Assembly (NCBI RefSeq): GCF_000756615.1
Contig: NZ_CP009288.1
Coordinates: 1,674,001-1,738,000, forward strand
Source of the DNA: Paenibacillus durus
GTDB taxonomy: Bacteria > Bacillota > Bacilli > Paenibacillales > Paenibacillaceae
Direction of reading: 5' to 3'
DNA length: 64,000 nucleotides
The notes beneath the pieces are model-generated. The model was not told the DNA's origin and searched no databases. It saw only the letters and a program-made list of their open reading frames with translations. Of the stretch, positions 44,094 to 51,266 are shown in pieces (position 1 is the first letter of the stretch; each line of letters opens with the position of its first letter). The translations under genes were made by a program, and so were the position numbers.

Positions 44094-44669
44094 ATGAACG
44101 TATTGATCATCTATGCGCACCCCAATCCGGCAAGCTTCAATCATGCCATCTTGGAAAAAGTAAAGCAAGGACTGAAAGAGAAAGGCCATACATTCACTAT
44201 TCTTGATTTGTATCAAGAACAATTTAATCCCGTTCTGAGGTTCGACGAGACCTCCAAGAGAAGAGATTTAAAGAATGATCCGGAGACGGAGCGTTATCGT
44301 AGTCTTGTGAAACAAGCGGATCATTTTATCTTTGTATACCCTGTTTGGTGGTATGGTACGCCTGCGATCTTAAAAGGTTTTTTTGACCGGGTGTTCGTAT
44401 CCGGCTTTGCCTACATCTATGAAGGATTGATGCCTAAGGGATTGTTGGCGGGAAAATCTGCATGGGTCATCTATACGATCGACTCCCCTTCTTGGTTTGT
44501 GAGGCTTTTAAGAGGAAGCACCGAATGGAAAGTCATCAAGACTTCCATCCTGAAGTTTTGCGGCATTCGTTCTGTGAAAAGAATGATGTTTGCGGGAATG
44601 AAGGGCAGCAGTATCCAGCGAAGAGAGAAGTGGCTGCAGCATGTCTACCATCAAGCGCGTCAACTATAG
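44094..44669 (+). CDS. NAD(P)H-dependent flavin oxidoreductase (flavodoxin fold)
   Basis: A 191-residue FMN reductase of the quinone reductase/KefF group: MNVLIIYAHPNPASFNHAILEKV (phosphate loop), YPVWWYGTPAILKGFFDRVF (flavin/quinone site) and GLMPKGLLAGKSAWV. Likely detoxifies quinones or nitro compounds by two-electron reduction. Its own operator and ribosome site (GAAGGAGAG) suggest induction through the upstream MarR protein. Confidence 0.88.
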   Translation: MNVLIIYAHPNPASFNHAILEKVKQGLKEKGHTFTILDLYQEQFNPVLRFDETSKRRDLKNDPETERYRSLVKQADHFIFVYPVWWYGTPAILKGFFDRVFVSGFAYIYEGLMPKGLLAGKSAWVIYTIDSPSWFVRLLRGSTEWKVIKTSILKFCGIRSVKRMMFAGMKGSSIQRREKWLQHVYHQARQL

Positions 44670-44712
44670 GACTCATAAATACCTAAAATAATAAAAGAAA
44701 GCGGTGTTGTTC

Positions 44713-45078
44713 ATGAAGGTGTTGGATACATTAATTCGAGTATTTGTTGAAAGAGATGCTCTGGATCAAACCATTCGCTTCTATGAAGATTTGTATCAAG
44801 AAAAGTGTAAAGCACGTGTTTTCTATGAGGAATTAAATTTGGAATTGGCGATGATTGCCCGGACCATCATCATTGCAGGTGATGCTGAGTCTAGGCGGCT
44901 ATATGAGTCTGCAAGCGCAACTATTTTAGTTGATTCTATCCAGGAAGCGGCCGTTTATTTGCAGCAGCATGGTGCAGTCTGTTTGACGGAAGCCAAGCGG
45001 ACACCCAGAAGCTGGATTATGCTGGTCAAGCACCCGGACGGCTTGATTGCGGAATATGTGCAAGTCGTTCCGGAGTAA
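44713..45078 (+). CDS. Small VOC/glyoxalase-like protein
   Basis: A 121-residue protein with a VOC-type single module: FVERDALDQTIRFYEDLYQEK, a central strand-helix pair, and HPDGLIAEYVQVV at the end. The glutamate near the end (AEYVQ) fits the metal ligand but the others are not obvious. Start is uncertain (ATG 44713 or GTG 44704; both have weak ribosome sites). It follows the oxidoreductase by 43 bases and probably shares its transcript. Bleomycin-type or glyoxalase functions are possible; none is proved. Confidence 0.6.
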   Translation: MKVLDTLIRVFVERDALDQTIRFYEDLYQEKCKARVFYEELNLELAMIARTIIIAGDAESRRLYESASATILVDSIQEAAVYLQQHGAVCLTEAKRTPRSWIMLVKHPDGLIAEYVQVVPE

Positions 45079-45132
45079 CCTTCATATCATTTAGCCCAAG
45101 ATCATTACACAGGGCTGCCCTTTCCTTTTATG

Positions 45133-45172
45133 GCGATCTGTTTCCGGTATATCCGGGCAGGTCGCTTTTTTT
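45133..45172 (+). terminator. Intrinsic terminator (copy 2 of repeated type)
   Basis: GCGATCTG (45133-45140) pairs with CAGGTCGC (45158-45165), inner TTTCCGG/CCGGG pairing, then TTTTTTT. The body matches 43373-43407 at almost every base. Confidence 0.85.
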
Positions 45173-45193
45173 ATAATAAATGCTTAAAAACGC

Positions 45194-45222
45194 TTAACAA
45201 AATACATAAAAATGCTTATAAT
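45194..45222 (+). promoter_or_regulatory. Promoter of the DeoR gene, with CTTA repeats
   Basis: TTAACA (45194-45199), 17-base spacer, TATAAT (45217-45222). The hexamer TGCTTA/CGCTTA recurs three times around it (45180, 45191, 45213), as expected for DeoR-type direct-repeat binding. Transcription should start near 45229, which limits where the gene can begin. Confidence 0.75.
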
Positions 45223-45246
45223 GAGAATGAGAAGGGAGGGTTTCCC

Positions 45247-46014
45247 ATTTACCAGGAGGAACGCCTGCTGAAAATTTTGGATCAACTGAAGACCCATGCC
45301 CAACTGTCCAATGCGGACATTTGCGAGCTGCTGGACATCTCCAGAGATACGGCGAGAAGGGATATTATCAAGCTGGTGGAGGAAGGCGCTGCCATTCGGA
45401 CACATGGAGGGATCGCTTTACCTTTTTTCAAGGAAGAAATCAAGGCTTACAAGGATCGCGCGGCCGCCGCTTCCGAGCAGAAGCTTCACATCGCCAGGGT
45501 AGCTTCCGCCTATATTGCAAACGGGGATGTCTGCTTTATGGATGTCTCGACAACGGTCCGGGAGCTCTGCGGGCAGGTTGAGGAACATTTGACGGTATAC
45601 ACCCACTCGCTTGATAACGTTGAGGTCTTGGCGGGAAAGACCGGCATTGACGTTCACCTGCTGGGGGGAAAGTTTTTCCATGACAACCGTTTTTTTTATG
45701 ACGAGACCCAAGCTTTGCAGCTGAACGAGGTTTATTTTGACAAGGCTTTTATGGGGGCTGCGGCCATTATGGAAGACGGGATTTACTTTGCCAACCGGGA
45801 AGATGCGCTGATCAAGAAGCTCGTAACCGGGCGGGCCGGAAAAGTCTACGTGCTGGCGGATATGAAGAAATTCAGTCTTACCGCTTCATTCAAGGGTATG
45901 GAATTCTCCGATATCGATGTCTTGATTACCGACGGTGATCCGCCGGAGCATCTGCAGTCTATCCTGCGGGAGAGCGGGATCGAGATTATCCAAACGAACG
46001 GGGAAGGAAAGTAG
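45247..46014 (+). CDS. DeoR-family transcriptional regulator, probable ATT start
   Basis: A 255-residue regulator: YQEERLLKILDQLKTHAQLS, the helix-turn-helix ICELLDISRDTARRDIIKL and EGAAIRTHGGI are DeoR hallmarks; the rest is the sugar-phosphate-sensing fold (VCFMDVSTTVRELC, KAFMGAAAI). No ATG, GTG or TTG fits: the only earlier in-frame ATG (45130) lies inside the upstream terminator, before the promoter. AAGGGAGGG (45232-45240) sits 6 bases before ATT 45247, and translation from there gives the family start MYQEER. Coupled to the HAD phosphatase 29 bases downstream. Confidence 0.82.
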   Translation: MYQEERLLKILDQLKTHAQLSNADICELLDISRDTARRDIIKLVEEGAAIRTHGGIALPFFKEEIKAYKDRAAAASEQKLHIARVASAYIANGDVCFMDVSTTVRELCGQVEEHLTVYTHSLDNVEVLAGKTGIDVHLLGGKFFHDNRFFYDETQALQLNEVYFDKAFMGAAAIMEDGIYFANREDALIKKLVTGRAGKVYVLADMKKFSLTASFKGMEFSDIDVLITDGDPPEHLQSILRESGIEIIQTNGEGK

Positions 46015-46043
46015 AAAATCGTTGACAAGGGAGCGATTGCGCC

Positions 46044-46871
46044 ATGATCAAAGCTATTTTCAGTGACATTGACGGAACCCTGCTGAATTCGCGGCATCAG
46101 ATTACACCGGAGACCAAAACGGCCATACAGAAGGTGAAGGACCGGGATATTCCGTTTGTCCTCGTTTCGGCCCGGATGCCAAGCGGTATTCTTTCTCTGC
46201 AGCAAGAGCTTGAAATCAATGCGCCCGTTATTTGCTACAGCGGCGCTCTTGTTCTGGGCGGAAGCGACAGCGGGGGCCAAAGGGAAACCCTTCACAGCGT
46301 CGGAATGGGCAAGAACAGCGTCGATCTCATGCGCGGCATTGTAAGTACGGGTTTTCCGGGCATCAGCTTCAGTCTGTACAGCCATGACCAGTGGATTGTC
46401 GGCTACCGCTACGACCCGTGGGTCATCCAGGAGCAGGAGATTATTAAGGTCGATCCGATTGAAAGAGAGCTATCTGCATATATTGAAGAAGATCATGAGA
46501 TTCACAAAATATTATGCATGGGAAATCCGCAGGAGATTAACTGGCTGGCGGAAACACTGAAAAGAGTAGTTCCAGGCGTCAGCATCTATAAATCCAAAGA
46601 CACCTACCTCGAAATCATGGATGAAATGGTGTCCAAATCGTATGCAATCCGTGAGCTGGAAGAGGTGCTTCATATCTCTAACCGTGAGCTGATGGCAATC
46701 GGCGACAATTATAACGACATCGACATGATCCTGTACGCGGGACTGGGGATTGCAATGGGGAATGCGCCGGAGGAAGTGAAGCGGATTGCCGATACGGTCA
46801 CTTTAAGCAATGACGAGGACGGCTTGAAGGACGGAATTGAGAGATTTGTTTTATCCTCGGGCCGCTTGTAA
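46044..46871 (+). CDS. HAD-superfamily phosphatase, Cof type
   Basis: A 275-residue Mg-dependent phosphatase: motif I FSDIDGTLLNSRHQI, motif II VLVSAR, motif III in the lysine region KSYAIREL, motif IV AIGDNYNDIDMI, and LGIAMGNAPEEVK. A C2B cap lies in the middle. Cof-type enzymes act on sugar phosphates and flavin mononucleotides. Its place after a DeoR regulator suggests a sugar phosphate. Confidence 0.88.
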   Translation: MIKAIFSDIDGTLLNSRHQITPETKTAIQKVKDRDIPFVLVSARMPSGILSLQQELEINAPVICYSGALVLGGSDSGGQRETLHSVGMGKNSVDLMRGIVSTGFPGISFSLYSHDQWIVGYRYDPWVIQEQEIIKVDPIERELSAYIEEDHEIHKILCMGNPQEINWLAETLKRVVPGVSIYKSKDTYLEIMDEMVSKSYAIRELEEVLHISNRELMAIGDNYNDIDMILYAGLGIAMGNAPEEVKRIADTVTLSNDEDGLKDGIERFVLSSGRL

Positions 46872-46997
46872 GGTTAGGAAAATAGCAGTATTTATTTAAC
46901 AATTATTCTATTATTCGATATTTTATTACTTTTTTTAATAGTTATAAATAATCATTTACTCTCACAATTTCTACAAGGATAATATAGATGTGAAAAA

Positions 46998-47015
46998 AAT
47001 AGTTCCGAAACTATT
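46998..47015. promoter_or_regulatory. Inverted repeat before secreted-protein pair
   Basis: AATAGTT and AACTATT flank CCGA. It lies 33 bases before the first start codon in a very AT-rich stretch and may be an operator or a short stem in the leader. Confidence 0.4.
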
Positions 47016-47047
47016 ATTTTATTATTCGAAAGGAGTTGTAATGTAAA

Positions 47048-47749
47048 GTGAAATTATTCACCACTAAAAAATTTAAGACTTTTGTAGTTAGTTCATTAAT
47101 GTGTTTTACTTTAGCCCCTTCTATTGTTAGCGCTCACAGTTATGTAGGGGGGATTGCTTCAATCTCTGATGTCACATCTGCACAATCGGCCATTTATACC
47201 CCGGCTACATATCCAACAATTAACACCTCACCATCGGGATCACAATTTTCAAGTTCTTGGGTGATGGTTTCTGAGCAATACAGCAGTACCCCTGGCGACT
47301 TATTTCAGGTAGGTTGGGCTCATGAGCCTGAAATATCATATGTAACATATCCTCTTTACTTTGTAGCATCAATAGTTAATGGACACTATTCCGAAGTTCG
47401 TGCTCAGGTTGGCCCGGCAAAAGGAAGCACTCATACTTATAAAGCGTATATTTCTGGAAGTAACTGGGTAGGAATGGTTGACAACACCTCCATTGGTACA
47501 TTACCCGTTTCAGGAGTCTCGCCTGATACAGTTCAATATTGTGCAGAGATTAGTGATGATCCAATGTACACTCCTTTCATTGGCACTAATTCCGACCGAA
47601 TGAAATTCTCCAGTGTTCGATATACTAAATCTGGAAGTAGTACACTTCTTAAACCAAGCTTAGGTTGGGTAAATCAAACAGGTTCAGGACTATACAAGGA
47701 CGATTATGATTCGAGTGGATATTTCACAACATGGAATGCATCATATTAA
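47048..47749 (+). CDS. Secreted protein of unknown function 1
   Basis: A 233-residue exported protein. MKLFTTKKFKTFVVSSLMCFTLAPSIVSAHS is a signal peptide cut after SA. The mature part is rich in Ser, Thr, Tyr and aromatic residues with predicted beta strands (SSWVMVSEQY, LFQVGWAHEPEISYV, THTYKAYISGSNWVGMV), no metal or catalytic motif and one cysteine. GTG start at 47048. AT-rich base use differs from the GC-richer neighbours, suggesting acquisition. The next gene is also secreted and 18 bases away, so the two probably act together. Confidence 0.65.
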   Translation: MKLFTTKKFKTFVVSSLMCFTLAPSIVSAHSYVGGIASISDVTSAQSAIYTPATYPTINTSPSGSQFSSSWVMVSEQYSSTPGDLFQVGWAHEPEISYVTYPLYFVASIVNGHYSEVRAQVGPAKGSTHTYKAYISGSNWVGMVDNTSIGTLPVSGVSPDTVQYCAEISDDPMYTPFIGTNSDRMKFSSVRYTKSGSSTLLKPSLGWVNQTGSGLYKDDYDSSGYFTTWNASY

Positions 47750-47767
47750 ATTGAAAGGGTGATACTA

Positions 47768-48385
47768 TTGAAATCAAGAAGAAGATTAATTATTGGTGGG
47801 ATTATTTCAACTTTTCTTTTATGTTCATCTGGAATCGCCATTGCTGCCAACTCTGATTTACTTTCATCAAAAACCGATGAGGACCAATTTCTGTTACAGC
47901 CGAATAGCTTAGAAGAAAGTAAAGTAACTGTTTCTGATGCGACGTATAACACTCCAGTAACTTTTTTTGATGTCACAACACCAGACAATGTTGAAACAAA
48001 ACTTAATAAAGCAAGCTTAAAGACTTTAGGAATCAAGCTTGACAAACCAACTTCGGGAAAAGCTATACTATCCGAAAAATCGGCTATAGAAAAGGCTGAA
48101 AGCAACCAGCAAAAGTTTGCTTCCGAAGCAAAAGATGTTTCTTCGGAACTTCAACTCTTGACATACCCCTATTTGAATGCATTTTCCGAATCTGCTTTAA
48201 GCAAAAATCCAAAACTAAAAGCTGAAGGATTTTTAAATCAGACACCCGTCTATATTGTCACCTTTAAGGGTATAAATGGTGTCGGTCATGCTGCAGTAGG
48301 AGATAAAGTCCCCACATACAATGAATATAATGTAGTTATTGATGCTGTTAGTGGTGAAGTTTTATTTTCATTCACATATCAATAA
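47768..48385 (+). CDS. Secreted protein of unknown function 2
   Basis: A 205-residue exported protein: MKSRRRLIIGGIISTFLLCSSGIAIAANS is a signal peptide. The mature part is Lys/Ser/Glu-rich; a central helix (KSAIEKAESNQQKFASEAKDVSSELQLL) is followed by a strand region ending VVIDAVSGEVLFSFTYQ, reminiscent of PepSY-like folds but not a clear match. TTG start at 47768 because AAAGGGTGAT lies just upstream. Same AT-rich base use as gene 1. Confidence 0.6.
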   Translation: MKSRRRLIIGGIISTFLLCSSGIAIAANSDLLSSKTDEDQFLLQPNSLEESKVTVSDATYNTPVTFFDVTTPDNVETKLNKASLKTLGIKLDKPTSGKAILSEKSAIEKAESNQQKFASEAKDVSSELQLLTYPYLNAFSESALSKNPKLKAEGFLNQTPVYIVTFKGINGVGHAAVGDKVPTYNEYNVVIDAVSGEVLFSFTYQ

Positions 48386-48587
48386 TGATTGGAAAAATTA
48401 GCTATAGATTGCTCAACTTAGTTCTTCTAAAGGTAAACTTGTTAGCGATCAACGCGCTGACGACTGTAGCTGGCCTTGACGTGTCTACCTCCATCATTTC
48501 CCGGTTCAATCTCTTATTAATATGCCCATAACATAAGCGCCTTATAGTAGAATCAAGACCTTCATCATAAAAAAGGTGGCTGAGCCG

Positions 48588-49217
48588 ATGGGAATTCATG
48601 CGTATTTCCGGTCTCTGGGCGGGCTTGAGCGGATAATCCGCTGTCCGGGGAAATTCAAATTCGAGGAACACAGTGTCGCGGCCCATTCGTGGAAAGTAGT
48701 ACAGTATGCCAAGACGCTGGCGGATATCGAGGAACAGCACGGTGTGAAGATCGACTGGAAGAAGCTTTACGAGATTACGAGCAGCCATGATTATGGCGAA
48801 ATTTTTATTGGGGACATCAAAACGCCGGTTAAACATTCCTCCCCGCAGCTTCGGGCGCTGATGCAGCAGGTGGAAGAGGGGATGGTACACCATTTTATCG
48901 AAGAAAACATCCCGCTCGAATTCAAAAGCATCTTCTACAACCAACTGCGCGAGGGCAAGGATGATTCGGTGGAAGGGCGCATTCTTGAAGTCGCCGACAA
49001 GCTGGATCAGGTGTACGAGGCGTTCGCCGAGCTGCAAAAGGGCAATACGGAGAAGGAATTTATTACGATGTACCGCAGCGCCCTGATGAAGATCAAGGAT
49101 ATCCCGCTGCACTGCGTCGGTTATTTTCTCGACCGCATCCTGCCGGATCTCGTAAACGAAGAAACGATGTCTCCCGTCGACATCAGACGGATAACGGAAG
49201 AAGCATTGGCCAATTAG
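48588..49217 (+). CDS. HD-domain nucleotidase, YfbR-like
   Basis: A 209-residue HD phosphohydrolase: EEHSVAAHSWKVVQYAKTL (first His), TSSHDYGEIFIGDIKTPV (HD) and VADKLDQVYEAF (last Asp) fit the 5'-deoxynucleotidase YfbR group, which trims dNMPs. Slightly longer than Escherichia YfbR. ATG 48588 follows AAAAGGTGG at 8-9 bases. Stand-alone. Confidence 0.8.
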   Translation: MGIHAYFRSLGGLERIIRCPGKFKFEEHSVAAHSWKVVQYAKTLADIEEQHGVKIDWKKLYEITSSHDYGEIFIGDIKTPVKHSSPQLRALMQQVEEGMVHHFIEENIPLEFKSIFYNQLREGKDDSVEGRILEVADKLDQVYEAFAELQKGNTEKEFITMYRSALMKIKDIPLHCVGYFLDRILPDLVNEETMSPVDIRRITEEALAN

Positions 49218-49286
49218 TATCAGATGAAACCGGTGAATTTTAAGCAGAGAGGGCCTAACACGCGGTTAGGCTCTCTTTACTCTGTT

Positions 49287-49784
49287 CTAAAGCATTTTCT
49301 CCATGATCATCACGTCGATCGGCTTACTGTCAATGACCCCTTGTTTTTCGAAGACACCTACCTCGCGGTAACCCATTTTCCGGTATAACCCTTGGCCCAT
49401 CTGATTAAAGGGGAAGGTAAACAGCACGATTTTGTAAAAAGAGGATGCTTTCGCTGTATGCTCCAAGGCTTGAAGAAGGGAACTTCCGACGCCCTGTCCG
49501 CGGGATTCGCGTTCAATATAAATGGAGAGGTCGGCAACACCGCTATAAGCGCAGCGGTGGGAATACGGATTAAGGGCAGCCCAGCCGACAACCGCGCTGT
49601 CCCTTTCAGCTACCAGGACGGTGTAACGGCCCTGATGTTCCTGTAACCAAGCTTCCATGTAGGCCGTATCTTTGGTTTCCGTTTCCAGTGTCGCAATGCG
49701 GTCTTCAATCCCCTGATTATAGATGCGAAGAATATTCGCGATATCTTTTGAAGCTGCTTCCCGAATCGTAACGGTCGACTCCAT
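49287..49784 (-). CDS. ArsN1-type N-acetyltransferase (arsinothricin/phosphinothricin family)
   Basis: A 165-residue GNAT acetyltransferase. IREAASKDIANILRIYNQGIEDRIATLETE, the acetyl-CoA loop RESRGQGVGSSLLQALE, and NQMGQGLYRKMGYREVGVFEKQG match the phosphinothricin N-acetyltransferase group that includes ArsN1. It is the third gene of the minus-strand operon with ArsM, which favours an arsenical amino-acid substrate. ATG 49784 follows TAGGAG at 8 bases. Confidence 0.85.
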   Translation of the reverse strand: MESTVTIREAASKDIANILRIYNQGIEDRIATLETETKDTAYMEAWLQEHQGRYTVLVAERDSAVVGWAALNPYSHRCAYSGVADLSIYIERESRGQGVGSSLLQALEHTAKASSFYKIVLFTFPFNQMGQGLYRKMGYREVGVFEKQGVIDSKPIDVMIMEKML

Positions 49785-49806
49785 AAGCATTCTCCTATCG
49801 GTATCA

Positions 49807-50622
49807 TTATTTTTTGGTTGCTTTAATGACGGCGGAGACCAGATAATCCTGCACATTGGCACCGGGAACCCAATCTTTAATGAAGGTTCTGGATTCATCC
49901 TTCGGTTCGATGGAAATGCCGGTAAAACCGCTTTGCCGCAGCATGGATTCGAGATTCATGATCGGCGAGGCTCCCGAAATACACCCTGTGTATAGTTCGT
50001 CTATATTGTCCGTGATTTCCGGCGGGAGTTCCGCCGTGGCCACGACGTCGGAAATAGCAAGCCGGCCGCCGGGCTTTAGGACCCGGAACGCTTCATGGAA
50101 TACCTGCTGCTTATCAGGGGAAAGGTTAATCACGCAGTTCGAGATAATAACATCAACGGATTGATCGGCAAGCGGAAGGTGCTCAATTTCACCGAGCCGG
50201 AATTCGGTATTGGCGAACCGGCCTTTGTCGGCAGTGTTCCGGGCGCGGCTGATCATCTCTGGAGTCATATCGACGCCGATGACCTTGCCGCTGTCTCCAA
50301 CCTGGCGGGAAGCGAGGAAGCAATCAAAGCCTCCGCCGCTGCCGAGATCGAGTACCGTTTCACTGGCCTTTAGCTCAGCAATCGCTTGAGGATTGCCGCA
50401 GCCGAGTCCCAAATTGGCGCCTTCCGGTACGGCGGACAACTCATCATTGGAATAGCCAAGTCTGGCGGAGATCGCATCATAGTCGGTTGGACCGCCGCAG
50501 CAGCTGCTAGAGCTTCCGGCAGAACTGCAGGAAGATGGCGCCTCTGCCTTTTTTACCGCGACCTGTTGGTACCGGCTTCTAACCTTCTGACGAATTTGGT
50601 CATGGGTAAGTTTGTTCATCAT
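49807..50622 (-). CDS. arsM: Arsenite S-adenosylmethionine methyltransferase ArsM
   Basis: A 271-residue methyltransferase. SCCGGPTDYDAISARLGYS at the N-terminus, the SAM site VLDLGSGGGFDCFLASRQVG, VIISNCVINLSPDK with its cysteine and LYTGCISGASP with another are ArsM hallmarks; the three conserved cysteines bind As(III). A serine/cysteine run (SSCSSAGSSSSCCGG) is added near residue 35. Start may be the first or second of two adjacent ATGs (50622/50619) after AAGGAGAG. Methylated products would leave the cell or be acetylated if amino-acid linked. Confidence 0.93.
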   Translation of the reverse strand: MMNKLTHDQIRQKVRSRYQQVAVKKAEAPSSCSSAGSSSSCCGGPTDYDAISARLGYSNDELSAVPEGANLGLGCGNPQAIAELKASETVLDLGSGGGFDCFLASRQVGDSGKVIGVDMTPEMISRARNTADKGRFANTEFRLGEIEHLPLADQSVDVIISNCVINLSPDKQQVFHEAFRVLKPGGRLAISDVVATAELPPEITDNIDELYTGCISGASPIMNLESMLRQSGFTGISIEPKDESRTFIKDWVPGANVQDYLVSAVIKATKK

Positions 50623-50649
50623 AATCTCTCCTTGTATATGAAATTATAC

Positions 50650-50662
50650 TTGCAAAATGCAA
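50650..50662. promoter_or_regulatory. Putative arsenic-operon operator 2
   Basis: TTGCAAAATGCAA (TTGCA-AAA-TGCAA), same as the motif at 51167-51179, lies just before arsM. It may allow separate control of arsM by the MarR protein. Confidence 0.65.
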
Positions 50663-50680
50663 TTATAAAAACTGGGAGTA

Positions 50681-51130
50681 TCACCCGGTGACCGGTGCGC
50701 AGCATCGGCTTGATTTCCCCATAGCTTCATTAAAAAGCTGTACCGAACGCAGGACCGTTTCTTTTTCAAACTCGGTCATATAGGAGAAGACTTCATCCAG
50801 ATAACTGTTCATTTGCTGATCAATGGTCGCGGCAATCCTTTTTCCTTCCTCAGTCAGAGACAGGGTGAACACTCTGCGGTCGCTTGGGTCCGGCGTTTTT
50901 TTGACAAGATCCATTTTGATCAGGGATTGCACCTGCCGGCTAAAGGTGGTAACATCCGTTCCCAGCGTCTCCGCAACCTGCTGCATAGAAGGATTGTTCC
51001 GGCGTTCCACTTCGTGGAGCAGATGGCTTTGAGCCAGTGACAGGTTGCTTCCGCCTACGCTGCAGCAGTCTTTATTCAGCAAACCCAGGCGTCTGGTCAT
51101 GATTTGGAACAATTCGCGTGCATTTTCCAT
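50681..51130 (-). CDS. MarR-family regulator with Cys-Cys pairs, probably As-responsive
   Basis: A 149-residue winged-helix repressor: NNPSMQQVAETLGTDVTTFSRQVQSLIKMDLVKKTPDPSDRRVFTLSLT is the DNA-binding core. Two vicinal cysteine pairs, LLNKDCCSVGG near residue 21 and SSRCCAPVTG at the C-terminus, are unusual for MarR and could bind As(III). First gene of the arsM operon; ATG 51130 after GAGGTGA. Two copies of a TTGCA-N3-TGCAA motif before this gene and before arsM support autoregulation. Confidence 0.85.
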   Translation of the reverse strand: MENARELFQIMTRRLGLLNKDCCSVGGSNLSLAQSHLLHEVERRNNPSMQQVAETLGTDVTTFSRQVQSLIKMDLVKKTPDPSDRRVFTLSLTEEGKRIAATIDQQMNSYLDEVFSYMTEFEKETVLRSVQLFNEAMGKSSRCCAPVTG

Positions 51131-51150
51131 TAGCTTCACCTCATAGATTA

Positions 51151-51179
51151 GTTATATCGCAAATATTTGCAAAGTGCAA
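51151..51179 (-). promoter_or_regulatory. Arsenic-operon promoter with overlapping operator
   Basis: On the minus strand TTGCAC (51179-51174), a 17-base spacer and TATAAC (51156-51151) form the promoter. TTGCAAAGTGCAA (51167-51179) covers the -35, and the perfect palindrome GCAAATATTTGC (51159-51170) covers the spacer, ideal for repression by the MarR protein. Confidence 0.75.
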
Positions 51180-51266
51180 GTATAGTTTTCTGCTTTTCTC
51201 AGCGCCGGTATCTAGGCTCATGGTATAATTGTATAAGTAAATCATTGCACGAGGCAGAATGCGAGG

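Noticed and set aside
48402..48560. Transposase or recombinase relic downstream of the secreted pair
   Set aside because: A minus-strand frame has a short protein-like stretch (REMMEVDTSRPATVVS), but no recombinase motif or terminal repeats were found, and most of that frame is antisense to the HD gene.
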